DNA of 64,000 bases from an uncultured Bacteroides sp. (GCF_959029255.1 NZ_CAUFUE010000007.1:1-64000), one strand, 5' to 3'. Numbered from the stretch's first letter, positions 52,447-62,329 are shown. The notes: a model not told the origin generated them from the sequence alone. A program made the numbers and translations.

Positions 52447-54531
52447 ATGTTTAAAAGAAGTATTTTAATTTTAGCTGCAAGTTGTATGATGTACTCCTGT
52501 GCCACCCAGACGGAAAGCAATCCGTTCTTCACCGAGTTTCAAACCCCGAATGGAGTTCCCCCGTTCGACAAAATCAAGCTGGAACATTACGAACCCGCTT
52601 TTCTGAAAGGTATAGAGGAACAAAATGCCCATATACAGGCAATTATCAATAATACCGAAGCTCCAAACTTTGAAAATGTAATTGTCGCCTTCGACAACAG
52701 TTCGCCTATGCTCGACAGGGTAGGAGGTGTTTTCTTCAATATGACGGAAGCCGAAACCAACGATGAGTTAGCCGCTCTGGAAATGAAGATAGGTCCTATG
52801 ATGTCGGAACACAGTGACAATATCTTGCTAAACCAGGAGTTGTTCAAGAAGGTGAATGCGGTATATCAGCAAAAAGGCAACCTGAACCTGACCACGGAAC
52901 AGGAACGGCTACTGGACAAAATATATAAAGATTTCGTACGTTCAGGCGCCAACCTGCCCGCAGACAAACAAGCCCGCTTACGTGAAATCAACAAACAACT
53001 CTCTACTCTCGGCATCACTTTCGGGAACAATGTACTCAATGAAAACAATGCTTTCAAGCTCTACCTTGACAAAGAAGAAGACCTTGTCGGATTGCCCGAA
53101 AGTGTACGACAGGCAGCGGCAGCCGATGCCAAGGCTGACGGCCAAGATGGCAAATGGCTCTTCACGTTGCAAAACTCCAGTTGGCAGCCCTTCCTGCAAT
53201 ATTCTGCCAACCGACCCATGCGCGAGAAAATTTATAAAGCCTATATTAATAGAGGAAACAATAATGACGCCAACGACAATAAGAAGGTAATAACCGACAT
53301 CGTTTCCCTCAGACTAGAAAAAGCTAAACTTCTGGGCTATGACTGCTACTCCAACTTCGTATTGGACGAATGCATGGCAAAGAACTCCGCCACAGTGATG
53401 GAATTTCTGAACAACTTGTGGAGCTATGCCCTCCCTAAAGCTAAAGCCGAGGCTACCGAACTCCAGAAACTGATGGATAAAGAAGGCAAGGGGGAAAAAC
53501 TGGAAGCATGGGACTGGTGGTACTACACCGAAAAGCTGCGTAAAGAGAAATATGACCTCGAAGAAGACCAAATCAAACCTTACTTCAAACTGGAAAATGT
53601 TAGGGAAGGCGCTTTTGCCGTAGCCAATAAACTCTACGGCGTCACCCTCACCAAAATGGAAGATGTACCTGTTTACCACCCCGACGTTGAAGTTTTTGAA
53701 GTAAAGGGTGCAGATGGCAAGCAACTGGGTATCTTTTATGTAGACTACTTTCCCCGTGCAGGCAAGCGTGGCGGTGCATGGATGAGCAACTACCGCGAAC
53801 AACAAGGTGACATACGCCCGTTGATATGCAATGTAGCCAGTTTTACCAAACCCGTAGGTGATACTCCTTCGCTACTGACCATTGACGAAGTAGAGACCCT
53901 ATTCCATGAATTCGGGCATGGCTTGCACGGTTTGCTAACCAAGTGTAACTATAAAGGTACTTCCGGAACCAACGTCGCCCGCGACTTCGTAGAACTGCCT
54001 TCCCAAATCAATGAACATTGGGCAACCGAACCCGAAGTACTGAGAATGTATGCAAAACATTATCAGACCGGAGAAGTCATCCCTGACAGTCTCGTAGAAA
54101 AAATACTGAATCAAAAGACCTTCAACCAAGGTTTCATGACTACCGAATTGCTTGCCGCCGCCATCCTCGACATGAATCTGCATAACCTGACAGATACACA
54201 GGGACTCGATGTAGTGGCATACGAAAAGGAAGCCATGGATAAACTCGGTTTAATTCCCGAAATAGCTCCACGCTACCGTACTACCTACTTCAACCACATC
54301 ATCGGCGGCTATGCGGCAGGTTATTACAGCTACCTGTGGGCGAACGTACTGGACAATGACGCATTCGAAGCATTCAAGGAACACGGCATCTTCGACAAAC
54401 ATACTGCCGACCTTTTCCGACAAAACATTTTGGAAAAAGGCAATAGCGAAGACCCGATGACACTCTATAAGAATTTCAGAGGTGCTGAGCCACAATTAGA
54501 ACCGATGTTAAAAAATCGCGGTATGAAGTAA
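52447..54531 (+). CDS. dcp: M3 family metallopeptidase (dipeptidyl carboxypeptidase-like)
   Basis: The 694-residue protein is a lipoprotein (lipobox MYSC) with the zinc motif HEFGHGLHGLL (HExxH) at about residue 487 and the M3 fold (FDKIKLEHYEPAFLKGIEEQ start, FNHIIGGYAAGYYSYLWANV near the end). It trims dipeptides or short peptides in the periplasm. The family and length fit Dcp of Bacteroides. Confidence 0.9.
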   Translation: MFKRSILILAASCMMYSCATQTESNPFFTEFQTPNGVPPFDKIKLEHYEPAFLKGIEEQNAHIQAIINNTEAPNFENVIVAFDNSSPMLDRVGGVFFNMTEAETNDELAALEMKIGPMMSEHSDNILLNQELFKKVNAVYQQKGNLNLTTEQERLLDKIYKDFVRSGANLPADKQARLREINKQLSTLGITFGNNVLNENNAFKLYLDKEEDLVGLPESVRQAAAADAKADGQDGKWLFTLQNSSWQPFLQYSANRPMREKIYKAYINRGNNNDANDNKKVITDIVSLRLEKAKLLGYDCYSNFVLDECMAKNSATVMEFLNNLWSYALPKAKAEATELQKLMDKEGKGEKLEAWDWWYYTEKLRKEKYDLEEDQIKPYFKLENVREGAFAVANKLYGVTLTKMEDVPVYHPDVEVFEVKGADGKQLGIFYVDYFPRAGKRGGAWMSNYREQQGDIRPLICNVASFTKPVGDTPSLLTIDEVETLFHEFGHGLHGLLTKCNYKGTSGTNVARDFVELPSQINEHWATEPEVLRMYAKHYQTGEVIPDSLVEKILNQKTFNQGFMTTELLAAAILDMNLHNLTDTQGLDVVAYEKEAMDKLGLIPEIAPRYRTTYFNHIIGGYAAGYYSYLWANVLDNDAFEAFKEHGIFDKHTADLFRQNILEKGNSEDPMTLYKNFRGAEPQLEPMLKNRGMK

Positions 54532-54549
54532 GATTTGTAAAAAAAAGGC

Positions 54550-54557
54550 TATATTTG
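54550..54557 (+). promoter_or_regulatory. -7 box (TATATTTG) of secDF
   Basis: TATATTTG lies 58 bases before the ATG at 54616 and fits TAnnTTTG. Confidence 0.5.
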
Positions 54558-54615
54558 CAGCCTTATATGCAATAGAAATTAAATAGAAAAGTAATCATAA
54601 TAAACTAAAAGTAAC

Positions 54616-57600
54616 ATGCAAAACAAAGGATTTGTAAAGGTTTTTGCGATATTGCTCACACTGGTGTGTGTGTTCTATCTCTCCTTCTCTTTTGTGACTC
54701 GCCATTACACAAACAAGGCAAAAGAGTTCGCAAATGGTAATGAGAAAGTAGAGCAAGACTACCTCGATTCTCTGGCTAATGAGAAAGTGTGGTTCGGCAA
54801 TTGGACGCTGAAACAATGTCGTGAAATGGAGATCAGTTTAGGTTTGGACTTGAAGGGTGGTATGAACGTTATCCTTGAAGTTTCAGTGCCCGATGTTATC
54901 AAAGCATTGGCAGACAACAAACCGGACGAAGCATTCAACAAAGCACTGGCTACAGCTGCTAAACAGGCTACCACAAGCCAGGAAGACGTCATCACATTAT
55001 TTATCAGAGAGTATCACAAAATTGCTCCCGACGCACGTCTCTCGGAGTTGTTCGCAACCCAACAATTAAAAGACAAAGTAACTCAGCAATCTTCGGATGC
55101 AGTAGTTGAAAAAGTACTGCGTGAAGAAGTAAAGGCAGCCGTTGACAACTCATACAACGTACTCCGTACCCGTATCGACCGTTTCGGTGTGGTTCAGCCC
55201 AACATCCAGAGCCTGGAAGACAAAATGGGACGTATCATGGTGGAACTTCCGGGTATCAAAGAACCTGAACGTGTAAGAAAATTATTACAAGGCTCTGCCA
55301 ATCTGGAATTCTGGGAAACTTACAATGCGAAAGATGTTACACCCTATTTGCAAACGGCTGATTCCAAGTTGCGTGCCATATTGGCAAACACAGTTGAGAC
55401 AGACAGCGTTGCAACAGACAGTGCAGCAACCGAAGCTCCTGCCGTAGCTCAGGCTACCAGCACAGCCGACAGCCTTGCCGCAGCTTTGAAGGGTGAAAGT
55501 AAAGTACAGGCTGCTGACCTTGCACAAATCAAGAAAGACCACCCGTTGCTGGCTATCATGCAAGTTAATCCGAACGGACAAGGTCCTGTAGTAGCATACG
55601 CCAACTACAAGGATACTGCCGATATCAACAAATATCTTTCCATGCCGGAAATTCAATCCGAGTTACCGAAGGATTTGCGTTTGAAGTGGGGTGTATCTCC
55701 ATACGAATATGATCCGAAAGCTCAGACTTTCGAGCTTTATGCCATCAAGTCTACCGAGCGCAACGGACGTGCTCCGCTGGAAGGTGACGTTGTAGTAAAC
55801 GCCAAGGATGAATATGACCACTATGGCAAACCTGCCGTAAGTATGTCAATGAACTCAGACGGTGCACGCCGCTGGGCACAGTTGACAAAACAGAACGTAG
55901 GCAAAGCAATCGCTATTGTTTTGGATGGTTATGTATATTCCGCACCTAACGTAAATCAGGAAATCACCGGTGGTAACTCACAAATTACCGGTCACTTCAC
56001 TCCTGAACAAGCAAAAGACTTGGCAAACGTATTGAAATCAGGTAAGATGCCGGCTCCTGCCCACATCGTACAGGAAGATATCGTCGGCCCGTCTTTGGGA
56101 CAAGCTTCCATCAACGCAGGTATCGTCTCATTCGTTGTAGCACTGATACTGTTGATGGTTTACATGTGCTCCATGTACGGTTTCATTCCGGGTATGGTTG
56201 CCAACGGCGCTTTGGTGCTGAACTTGTTCTTCACACTCGGTATCCTTTCATCTTTCCAGGCAGCTTTGACAATGTCCGGTATTGCCGGTATGGTATTGTC
56301 GCTCGGTATGGCTGTGGATGCCAACGTGTTGATTTACGAACGTACTAAAGAAGAATTACGAGCAGGCAAGGGTGTCAAGAAAGCATTGGCCGATGGTTAT
56401 TCCAACGCATTCTCCGCTATCTTCGACTCCAACTTGACATCCATCATCACCGGTATCATTTTGTTCAATTTCGGTACAGGTCCTATCCGTGGTTTCGCCA
56501 CTACCTTGATTATCGGTATCTTGATTTCGTTCTTTACAGCTGTGTTCATGACACGTTTGTTCTACGAGCACTTCATGAGCAAAGACAAACTGTTGAACTT
56601 GACATTCTCTTCCAGAATTTCCAAAAACTTGATGGCGAATGTACACTTCAACTTTATGGGCAGAAACAAATTGTGGTTCACAATTACCGGTATCGCCCTG
56701 TTAATTTGTATCGGTTCACTCGTAACTCGTGGTTTAAGCCAGAGTATCGATTTCACCGGTGGACGTAACTTCAAGGTACAATTTGAAAACAAGGTAGAAC
56801 CGGAGCAAGTTCGCGAATTGATTTCAAGTAAGTTCGGTGATGCAAACGTGAGTGTTATTGCTATCGGTACAGACGGCAAGACCGTACGTATCAGCACCAA
56901 CTACCGCATCGAAGAAGAAGGCAACAACGTTGACTCGGAAATCGAAGCATATTTGTACGAGACATTGAAACCCGTACTGACACAGAACATCACTCTGGAA
57001 ACTTTCATCGACCGCGAAAACCACACGGGTGGTAGTATCATCAGTTCACAGAAGGTAGGTCCGAGCATCGCAGATGATATCAAAGTGTCTGCTATCTGGT
57101 CTGTTGTATTGGCATTGCTCGCTATCGGTATCTATATCCTGATTCGTTTCCGCAACATTGCCTATAGTATCGGTTCTGTCGCAGCATTGGCTTGTGACAC
57201 CGTTATCATCTTGGGTGCTTATTCACTCTGTTGGGGATGGATGCCGTTCTCTCTGGAAATCGACCAGACATTTATCGGTGCTATCCTGACGGCTATCGGT
57301 TACTCTATCAATGATAAGGTGGTAATCTTCGACCGTGTACGTGAGTTCTTCCATTTATATCCGAAGCGTAATAAGTTCCAGTTGTTCAACGACTCACTAA
57401 ACACGACTTTGGCACGTACTATCAATACTTCACTGAGTACTTTGATTGTATTGCTGTGTATCTTCATCCTCGGTGGTGACTCTATCCGCAGCTTCGCATT
57501 CGCCATGATTCTGGGTGTTGTATTCGGTACATTGTCTTCATTGTTCGTTGCATCTCCTATCGCATACTTGCTGATGAAGAACAAGAAAGATGTTGAAGTA

Positions 57601-57633
57601 GCTACAGAGACTGTTGCCGCAGAGGTGAAATAA
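54616..57633 (+). CDS. secDF: Fused protein-export membrane protein SecDF
   Basis: The 1005-residue protein joins SecD (~1-630: N-terminal helix, GLDLKGGMNVILEV, a large periplasmic part and helices with GMAVDANVLIYERTKEEL) and SecF (~650-1005: SIDFTGGRNFKVQFENK, GYSINDKVVIFDRVREF) in one chain, as usual in Bacteroidetes. It uses the ion gradient to pull secreted proteins through SecYEG on the periplasmic side. An Ala/Thr/Ser-rich insertion lies at ~255-300. Confidence 0.97.
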   Translation: MQNKGFVKVFAILLTLVCVFYLSFSFVTRHYTNKAKEFANGNEKVEQDYLDSLANEKVWFGNWTLKQCREMEISLGLDLKGGMNVILEVSVPDVIKALADNKPDEAFNKALATAAKQATTSQEDVITLFIREYHKIAPDARLSELFATQQLKDKVTQQSSDAVVEKVLREEVKAAVDNSYNVLRTRIDRFGVVQPNIQSLEDKMGRIMVELPGIKEPERVRKLLQGSANLEFWETYNAKDVTPYLQTADSKLRAILANTVETDSVATDSAATEAPAVAQATSTADSLAAALKGESKVQAADLAQIKKDHPLLAIMQVNPNGQGPVVAYANYKDTADINKYLSMPEIQSELPKDLRLKWGVSPYEYDPKAQTFELYAIKSTERNGRAPLEGDVVVNAKDEYDHYGKPAVSMSMNSDGARRWAQLTKQNVGKAIAIVLDGYVYSAPNVNQEITGGNSQITGHFTPEQAKDLANVLKSGKMPAPAHIVQEDIVGPSLGQASINAGIVSFVVALILLMVYMCSMYGFIPGMVANGALVLNLFFTLGILSSFQAALTMSGIAGMVLSLGMAVDANVLIYERTKEELRAGKGVKKALADGYSNAFSAIFDSNLTSIITGIILFNFGTGPIRGFATTLIIGILISFFTAVFMTRLFYEHFMSKDKLLNLTFSSRISKNLMANVHFNFMGRNKLWFTITGIALLICIGSLVTRGLSQSIDFTGGRNFKVQFENKVEPEQVRELISSKFGDANVSVIAIGTDGKTVRISTNYRIEEEGNNVDSEIEAYLYETLKPVLTQNITLETFIDRENHTGGSIISSQKVGPSIADDIKVSAIWSVVLALLAIGIYILIRFRNIAYSIGSVAALACDTVIILGAYSLCWGWMPFSLEIDQTFIGAILTAIGYSINDKVVIFDRVREFFHLYPKRNKFQLFNDSLNTTLARTINTSLSTLIVLLCIFILGGDSIRSFAFAMILGVVFGTLSSLFVASPIAYLLMKNKKDVEVATETVAAEVK

Positions 57634-57656
57634 AACACTTATTTTATATAAGGTAT

Positions 57657-57694
57657 AAAAAGGTAAAGCCTAAAAGGGTCTTTACCTTTTTTTT
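57657..57694 (+). terminator. Terminator of secDF
   Basis: AGGTAAAG...CTTTACCT forms a stem (57661-57668 with 57680-57687 region) followed by a run of T. Confidence 0.85.
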
Positions 57695-57724
57695 ATGTCC
57701 ATACCAAAGCACTCTTCACCTGTC

Positions 57725-57812
57725 GATACGAACGCTACCAAGGGCTGGTACAAAGAATACCAGCATTTGGTACAGCGAATACCAAACGTTAGTATAGTAA
57801 ATACCAAACGCA
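57725..57812. repeat. 22-bp tandem repeat, three copies plus a degenerate fourth
   Basis: Units at 57747, 57769 and 57791 are each 22 bases (GGTACAAAGAATACCAGCAT pattern, conserved GTA-N6-ATACCA). The preceding 22 bases (57725-57746) are a weaker copy. It has the same period as the array at 307-416 but another sequence. A 60-codon frame crossing it (57695-57877) is not credible. Confidence 0.85.
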
Positions 57813-57847
57813 CTGACAAAATGATTTGCATTTTTAGAGGGGGAAGT

Positions 57848-57917
57848 AGTCTCGCCGGGAATCGAACCCGGATCTAAAGTTTAGGAAACTTCTATTCTAT
57901 CCGTTGAACTACAAGAC
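57848..57917 (-). tRNA. tRNA-Arg (anticodon CCU)
   Basis: On the minus strand the sequence folds as a tRNA: acceptor GTCTTGT/GCGAGAC, anticodon stem GAAGT/ACTTT with loop TTCCTAA (anticodon CCT, decoding AGG) and T-arm CCGGG-TTCGATT-CCCGG. The variable loop is four bases. CCA is not encoded, and the base at the discriminator position reads T, unusual for Arg. Confidence 0.92.
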
Positions 57918-57957
57918 CTTTTGCATAGATTCTGCATATAGCAGTAGAATGTGGGTA

Positions 57958-57965
57958 CAAAGATA
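57958..57965 (-). promoter_or_regulatory. -7 box (TATCTTTG) of the tRNA-Arg gene
   Basis: On the minus strand TATCTTTG lies 40 bases upstream of the tRNA 5' end. Confidence 0.55.
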
Positions 57966-58008
57966 ATGTATTCTGCTGATTTTCCGAAAAAAGTTTTGTT
58001 AATCCGAT

Positions 58009-58016
58009 TAACTTTG
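58009..58016 (+). promoter_or_regulatory. -7 box (TAACTTTG) of korAB
   Basis: TAACTTTG fits TAnnTTTG and lies 66 bases before the ATG at 58083. Confidence 0.5.
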
Positions 58017-58082
58017 CGAAATTTGTCGGCTACGTAAAACATTATAAGTCCCAAAATTAATCAAAATACTAATTCGTAAGTT

Positions 58083-59930
58083 ATGGCAAACGACATGATG
58101 GTCAAAGAACTGGAGCAAGTGGTAGTCCGCTTCTCCGGAGACTCCGGTGATGGAATGCAACTCGCCGGCAACATCTTTTCAACAGTTTCGGCTACGGTAG
58201 GAAATGACATCAGTACATTCCCCGATTATCCGGCAGACATCCGCGCCCCGCAAGGTTCACTTACCGGCGTATCCGGCTTTCAGGTACATATCGGCGCAAA
58301 TAAAGTCTATACCCCAGGCGACAAATGCGACGTATTGGTAGCGATGAACGCCGCCGCACTGAAAACACAATATAAGTTTGCCAAATCTACCGCCTGCATC
58401 ATCATCGATACGGACGCTTTCCAGAAAGCGGATTTGGAAAAGGCGGCTTTCAAGACCGATAACCCCGTCGAAGAAATGGGCATCAAGCAGGATGTTATCG
58501 CCGCCCCTATCTCCAAGATGGTGAAAGACTGCCTTGCAGACACGGGGATGGACAACAAATCCATGCTGAAATGCCGCAATATGTTTGCGGTAGGCCTGGT
58601 TTGCTGGCTGTTTAACCGTGACCTGAAGATTGCCGAAGACTTTATCCGCGAGAAATTCGCCAAGAAGCCCGAAATTGCAGAAGCCAATATCAAGGTTATC
58701 CATGCAGGATACGACTACGGACACAACACCCATTCCAGCGTGTCTCATACTTACAGGATAGAGAGCAAGACTACTGTCCCCGGTCGATACATGGATATCA
58801 CAGGTAACAAGGCGACCGCCTACGGTTTCATCGCCGCAGCCGAGAAGGCGGGACTTAAACTCTATTTGGGTTCTTATCCCATCACTCCGGCAACCGATGT
58901 GCTGCATGAACTTTCCAAACATAAATCCCTGGGCGTGATAACCGTGCAGTGCGAAGACGAAATCTCCGGCTGCGCTTCAGCCGTAGGAGCATCCTTTGCC
59001 GGCGCGCTGGCAATAACTTCCACTTCCGGACCGGGCGTGTGCCTGAAATCGGAAGCCATGAACTTGGCGGTAATCATGGAACTGCCCCTTGTGGTACTCG
59101 ACGTGCAACGTGGAGGTCCCGCAACAGGTTTGCCCACCAAGTCAGAACAGACCGACTTGCTCCAGGTTCTCTTCGGTCGAAATGGCGAAAGCCCCATGCC
59201 AGTGCTTGCAGCCACCTCGCCTACCGATTGTTTTGAATGCGCTTACATGGCTTCAAAGATGGCCCTGGAGCACATGACCCCCGTGGTTCTGTTGACAGAT
59301 GCTTTCGTAGCCAATGGTTCGGCAGCTTGGAAACTGCCTAAGCTTGCAGAATATCCCCCTATCAATCCGCCCTACGTACGCCCCGATATGTTGGGCAGCT
59401 GGACACCTTATCTACGTGATCCGGAAACCGGCAGCCGTTATTGGGCTATCCCCGGTACAGAGGGCTTCACACACGTCCTGGGTGGTTTGGAAAAAGATAA
59501 CAAAACAGGAGCTATCTCCACCGATCCCGAAAACCATGACCTGATGACCCGCCTGCGCGCCGAAAAGATTGCCAAAATAGAAGTACCCGATGTAGAGGTA
59601 TTGGGCGATAAAGACGATGCTGACCTGCTGATAGTAGGTTTCGGCGGCACTTACGGACATCTGCACGCAACCATGGACGAACTTCGGTCAACAGGCAAAA
59701 AGGTGGCTTTGGCACACTTCAAGTTCATCAACCCGCTGCCCAAGAACACGGCGGAAGTGATGAAACGCTACCCCAAAGTGGTTGTTGCCGAACAAAACAT
59801 GGGACAGTTTGCCGGATACCTGCGTATGAAGGTGGAAGGTTTCGTCCCTTATCAGTTCAACCAAGTAAAAGGACAGCCGTTCCTGGTGAACGAGCTGGTA
59901 GAGGCTTTTGAAGAAATTATCAACAAGTAA
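58083..59930 (+). CDS. korA: 2-oxoacid:ferredoxin oxidoreductase, alpha subunit (fused gamma-alpha)
   Basis: The 615-residue protein joins a gamma domain (VRFSGDSGDGMQLAGNIF, FPDYPADIRAPQGS, ~1-190) to an alpha domain (GSYPITPATDVLHELSKHK, SGPGVCLKSEAMNLAVIMELPLVVLDVQRGGPATGLPTK). With the beta subunit it forms 2-oxoglutarate (or 2-oxoacid) synthase, linking central carbon flow to ferredoxin in anaerobes. KorB follows after 12 bases. Confidence 0.95.
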   Translation: MANDMMVKELEQVVVRFSGDSGDGMQLAGNIFSTVSATVGNDISTFPDYPADIRAPQGSLTGVSGFQVHIGANKVYTPGDKCDVLVAMNAAALKTQYKFAKSTACIIIDTDAFQKADLEKAAFKTDNPVEEMGIKQDVIAAPISKMVKDCLADTGMDNKSMLKCRNMFAVGLVCWLFNRDLKIAEDFIREKFAKKPEIAEANIKVIHAGYDYGHNTHSSVSHTYRIESKTTVPGRYMDITGNKATAYGFIAAAEKAGLKLYLGSYPITPATDVLHELSKHKSLGVITVQCEDEISGCASAVGASFAGALAITSTSGPGVCLKSEAMNLAVIMELPLVVLDVQRGGPATGLPTKSEQTDLLQVLFGRNGESPMPVLAATSPTDCFECAYMASKMALEHMTPVVLLTDAFVANGSAAWKLPKLAEYPPINPPYVRPDMLGSWTPYLRDPETGSRYWAIPGTEGFTHVLGGLEKDNKTGAISTDPENHDLMTRLRAEKIAKIEVPDVEVLGDKDDADLLIVGFGGTYGHLHATMDELRSTGKKVALAHFKFINPLPKNTAEVMKRYPKVVVAEQNMGQFAGYLRMKVEGFVPYQFNQVKGQPFLVNELVEAFEEIINK

Positions 59931-59942
59931 AAAAGAAACATC

Positions 59943-60947
59943 ATGAGCGAATATACAGCAAAAGATTTTAAGAAAGGGCAACCCCGCTGGTGTCCGGGTT
60001 GCGGCGACCACTTCTTCCTCGCTTCCCTACACAAAGCTATGGCCGAAATCGGCGTTCCACCCCATGAAACAGCGGTAATCTCAGGTATTGGTTGTTCAAG
60101 CCGCCTGCCCCACTACATGAATACTTACGGCATGAATACCATTCACGGACGTGCCGCAGCCATCGCCACCGGCTGCAAAGTTGCAAACCCGAAACTGACC
60201 GTATGGCAGGTGAGCGGCGACGGTGACGGACTTGCCATTGGCGGCAACCACTTCATCCATGCCAACCGACGCAATATCAACCTCAACATGATTTTGCTGA
60301 ACAACCGCATCTACGGTCTGACCAAGGGACAATACTCCCCGACTTCTCCACGCGGGTTTGTCAGCAAATCGTCTCCCTACGGTACGGTAGAGGATCCGTT
60401 CCATCCGGCAGAGCTATGCTTCGGCGCACGCGGACATTTCTTCGCCCGCGCAGTGGCAACGGATGCCACGGGTACGATAGAGATTTTAAAAGCTGCCTAC
60501 AACCACAAAGGAACTTCCGTTTGCGAAATCCTGCAGAACTGCGTTATCTTCAACAACGGCACACATGACTCCGTAGCCAAGAAGGAAGACCGCGCCAAGA
60601 ACGCCATCTATCTGGAACATGGCAAGCCCATGATTTTCGGGGAGAACAACGAATATGGCTTGATGCAGGAAGGTTTCGGGCTGAAGGTAGTGAAACTCGG
60701 CGAGAACGGCATCACGGAGAAAGACATCCTCGTTCATGACGCCCATTGCGAAGACAATACCCTGCAACTGAAACTTGCCCTGATGGAAGGTCCCGACTTC
60801 CCGATTGCCCTCGGCGTTATCCGTGACGTTGAAGCTCCTACTTACGACGATGCTGTCTACGAACAAATAGAAGAAGTGGCAGGCAAGAAGAAATACCGCA
60901 ATTTCGAAGAGTTGTTGATGACTAACGATACCTGGGAAGTGAAATAA
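59943..60947 (+). CDS. korB: 2-oxoacid:ferredoxin oxidoreductase, beta subunit
   Basis: The 334-residue protein has the CPGCGDHFF motif and the thiamine-diphosphate-binding stretch GDGDGLAIGGNHFIHANRRNINLNMILLNNRIYGLTKGQYSPTS. It holds the ThDP cofactor and, with KorA, decarboxylates a 2-oxoacid to acyl-CoA. Lack of an own 4Fe-4S ferredoxin domain fits the two-subunit type. Confidence 0.95.
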   Translation: MSEYTAKDFKKGQPRWCPGCGDHFFLASLHKAMAEIGVPPHETAVISGIGCSSRLPHYMNTYGMNTIHGRAAAIATGCKVANPKLTVWQVSGDGDGLAIGGNHFIHANRRNINLNMILLNNRIYGLTKGQYSPTSPRGFVSKSSPYGTVEDPFHPAELCFGARGHFFARAVATDATGTIEILKAAYNHKGTSVCEILQNCVIFNNGTHDSVAKKEDRAKNAIYLEHGKPMIFGENNEYGLMQEGFGLKVVKLGENGITEKDILVHDAHCEDNTLQLKLALMEGPDFPIALGVIRDVEAPTYDDAVYEQIEEVAGKKKYRNFEELLMTNDTWEVK

Positions 60948-60969
60948 ACACACATCCGCCACTCTTAAT

Positions 60970-61014
60970 CAGCCCCTTCACCTTGCTACATAACAAGCAA
61001 AGGTGGAGGGGCTG
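60970..61014 (+). terminator. Terminator of korAB
   Basis: CAGCCCCTTCACCTTGCT (60970-60987) pairs with AGCAAAGGTGGAGGGGCTG (60996-61014) with one unpaired base, followed by ACTGTTT. It lies about 20 bases after the KorB stop. Confidence 0.75.
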
Positions 61015-61133
61015 ACTGTTTCCAATCCGAAACACCAGTATTAACCCGTTGGCAGAATTAGCCGCATGGCTGGTGCCAACAGATGAGTGTTGTTTATGGG
61101 GTAGACAAAAGTATAATAATTATCAATGAGTTT

Positions 61134-61447
61134 TCGGTAATTGGCAATGTAATTGGGCGGGATTCGGATTTTACTCGTCAGCCCCGATTGCATTAAAATA
61201 TTACCGGATTGCATTACTCTTGCCTGGTATCCTGTTGGGGTTGTTACCCGCCATACACGGTTTTTGCACCGGAAATGTCCATATATTCTTTGTCGGGATT
61301 GTAGGACTGATATGTTCGTCAGCTGATTTTTCTTTCTGGCGGAAACTACGTCCTTTCGATGACGAGGATTTGTTTCAAACAAACAAGGGTTCCTATAAGG
61401 GAACGATTATAAAGCGGAACTACGGGAGAAATGATTTGGCTGATTGA
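61134..61447 (+). pseudogene. Remnant of a DUF3267-type membrane metalloprotease
   Basis: After an in-frame TGA at 61131-61133 a frame reads VFGNWQCNWAGFGFYSSAPIALKYYRIALLLPGILLG and on to ICSSADFSFWRKLRPFDDEDLF, the C-terminal half of DUF3267 (M50-like) proteins. The N-terminal half with the HExxH helix is missing, and no other frame upstream supplies it. The only start would be the TTG at 61220, inside the domain. I read it as a decayed gene. Confidence 0.6.
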
Positions 61448-61500
61448 TGATTTATTTCACCACAAATGACACAGGTTCTTTGTGGCAAAATAAATCATCA
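61445..61500. terminator. 22-bp imperfect hairpin between the remnant and upp
   Basis: 61445-61466 (TGATGATTTATTTCACCACA...) pairs with 61479-61500 with one or two mismatches and a 12-base loop. It probably ends upp transcription on the minus strand. Confidence 0.6.
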
Positions 61501-61515
61501 ACCTACACCCTATTC

Positions 61516-62175
61516 TTATATCTTATCCCCGTACGCCAAATCTCCCGCATCTCCCAAACCGGGCACGATGTAAGAGCGCTCATTCAGCTCGGGGTCGATG
61601 GCAGCGCACCACAAAGTAACTTCATCACCGGGGAAAAGCCGTTGCAAATGGTCTACGCCCTGCTGACTGGCAATGACGCAAGCTATTTGTAACTTGGCAG
61701 GCATGCCTTTTGTAAGAAAAGCCTTCCAGGCAAGTTCCATGCTTTCACCGGTAGCAAGCATGGGGTCTACCAATAATAAAGTCTTTTGGGATAAATCGGG
61801 AGTAGCGATGTACTCAATGTGCACATCCACCGTGCGACACTCCTTATCTTTATAATAACGGTAGGCGGAAACAAAAGCATTGCCCGCACGGTCGAACATG
61901 TTCAAGAAACCGGTGTGCAATGGAAGGCCGGCGCGAAAAACAGTGGCTATCACCACATCATCATCGGGGGTACTGGCAGGAGCCACGCCCAACGGTGTCT
62001 GTACCTGCTTGACGGAATACGTCAGTTCCTTACTCATTTCATACGCCATAATTTCTCCGATACGTTCTATGTTCCGGCGAAAACGCATACGGTCACCCTG
62101 TATTTCCACATCACGGATTTCCGCAACGTATTGATTCAAGACAGAGTTTGTCTCGGCAAAGTTGATAATCTTCAT
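61516..62175 (-). CDS. upp: Uracil phosphoribosyltransferase
   Basis: From the ATG at 62175 (MKIINFAETNSVLNQYVAEI) the product has 219 residues, the usual size; the frame opens 51 bases earlier but that part is not conserved-like. The PRPP loop reads LLVDPMLATGESMELAW, and the uracil-binding end YIVPGLGDAGDLAYGDK is intact. It salvages uracil to UMP. Confidence 0.95.
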   Translation of the reverse strand: MKIINFAETNSVLNQYVAEIRDVEIQGDRMRFRRNIERIGEIMAYEMSKELTYSVKQVQTPLGVAPASTPDDDVVIATVFRAGLPLHTGFLNMFDRAGNAFVSAYRYYKDKECRTVDVHIEYIATPDLSQKTLLLVDPMLATGESMELAWKAFLTKGMPAKLQIACVIASQQGVDHLQRLFPGDEVTLWCAAIDPELNERSYIVPGLGDAGDLAYGDKI

Positions 62176-62329
62176 ATATATATAATGTGCTAATATGTTA
62201 CCCGTTGCAAAGTAAACGATTTTCACCCAATTTGCAACGTTCAGTTTGCAGATATTGTTACGGTTTTATAAAAGATTTCTTATTAAAGAAAAATTTCTCT
62301 AATCGGATGTTTCTTTCCAAAGAAAGTAT

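Noticed and set aside
61041..61382. 113-codon minus-strand frame
   Set aside because: It lies opposite the DUF3267 remnant and has no features of its own.
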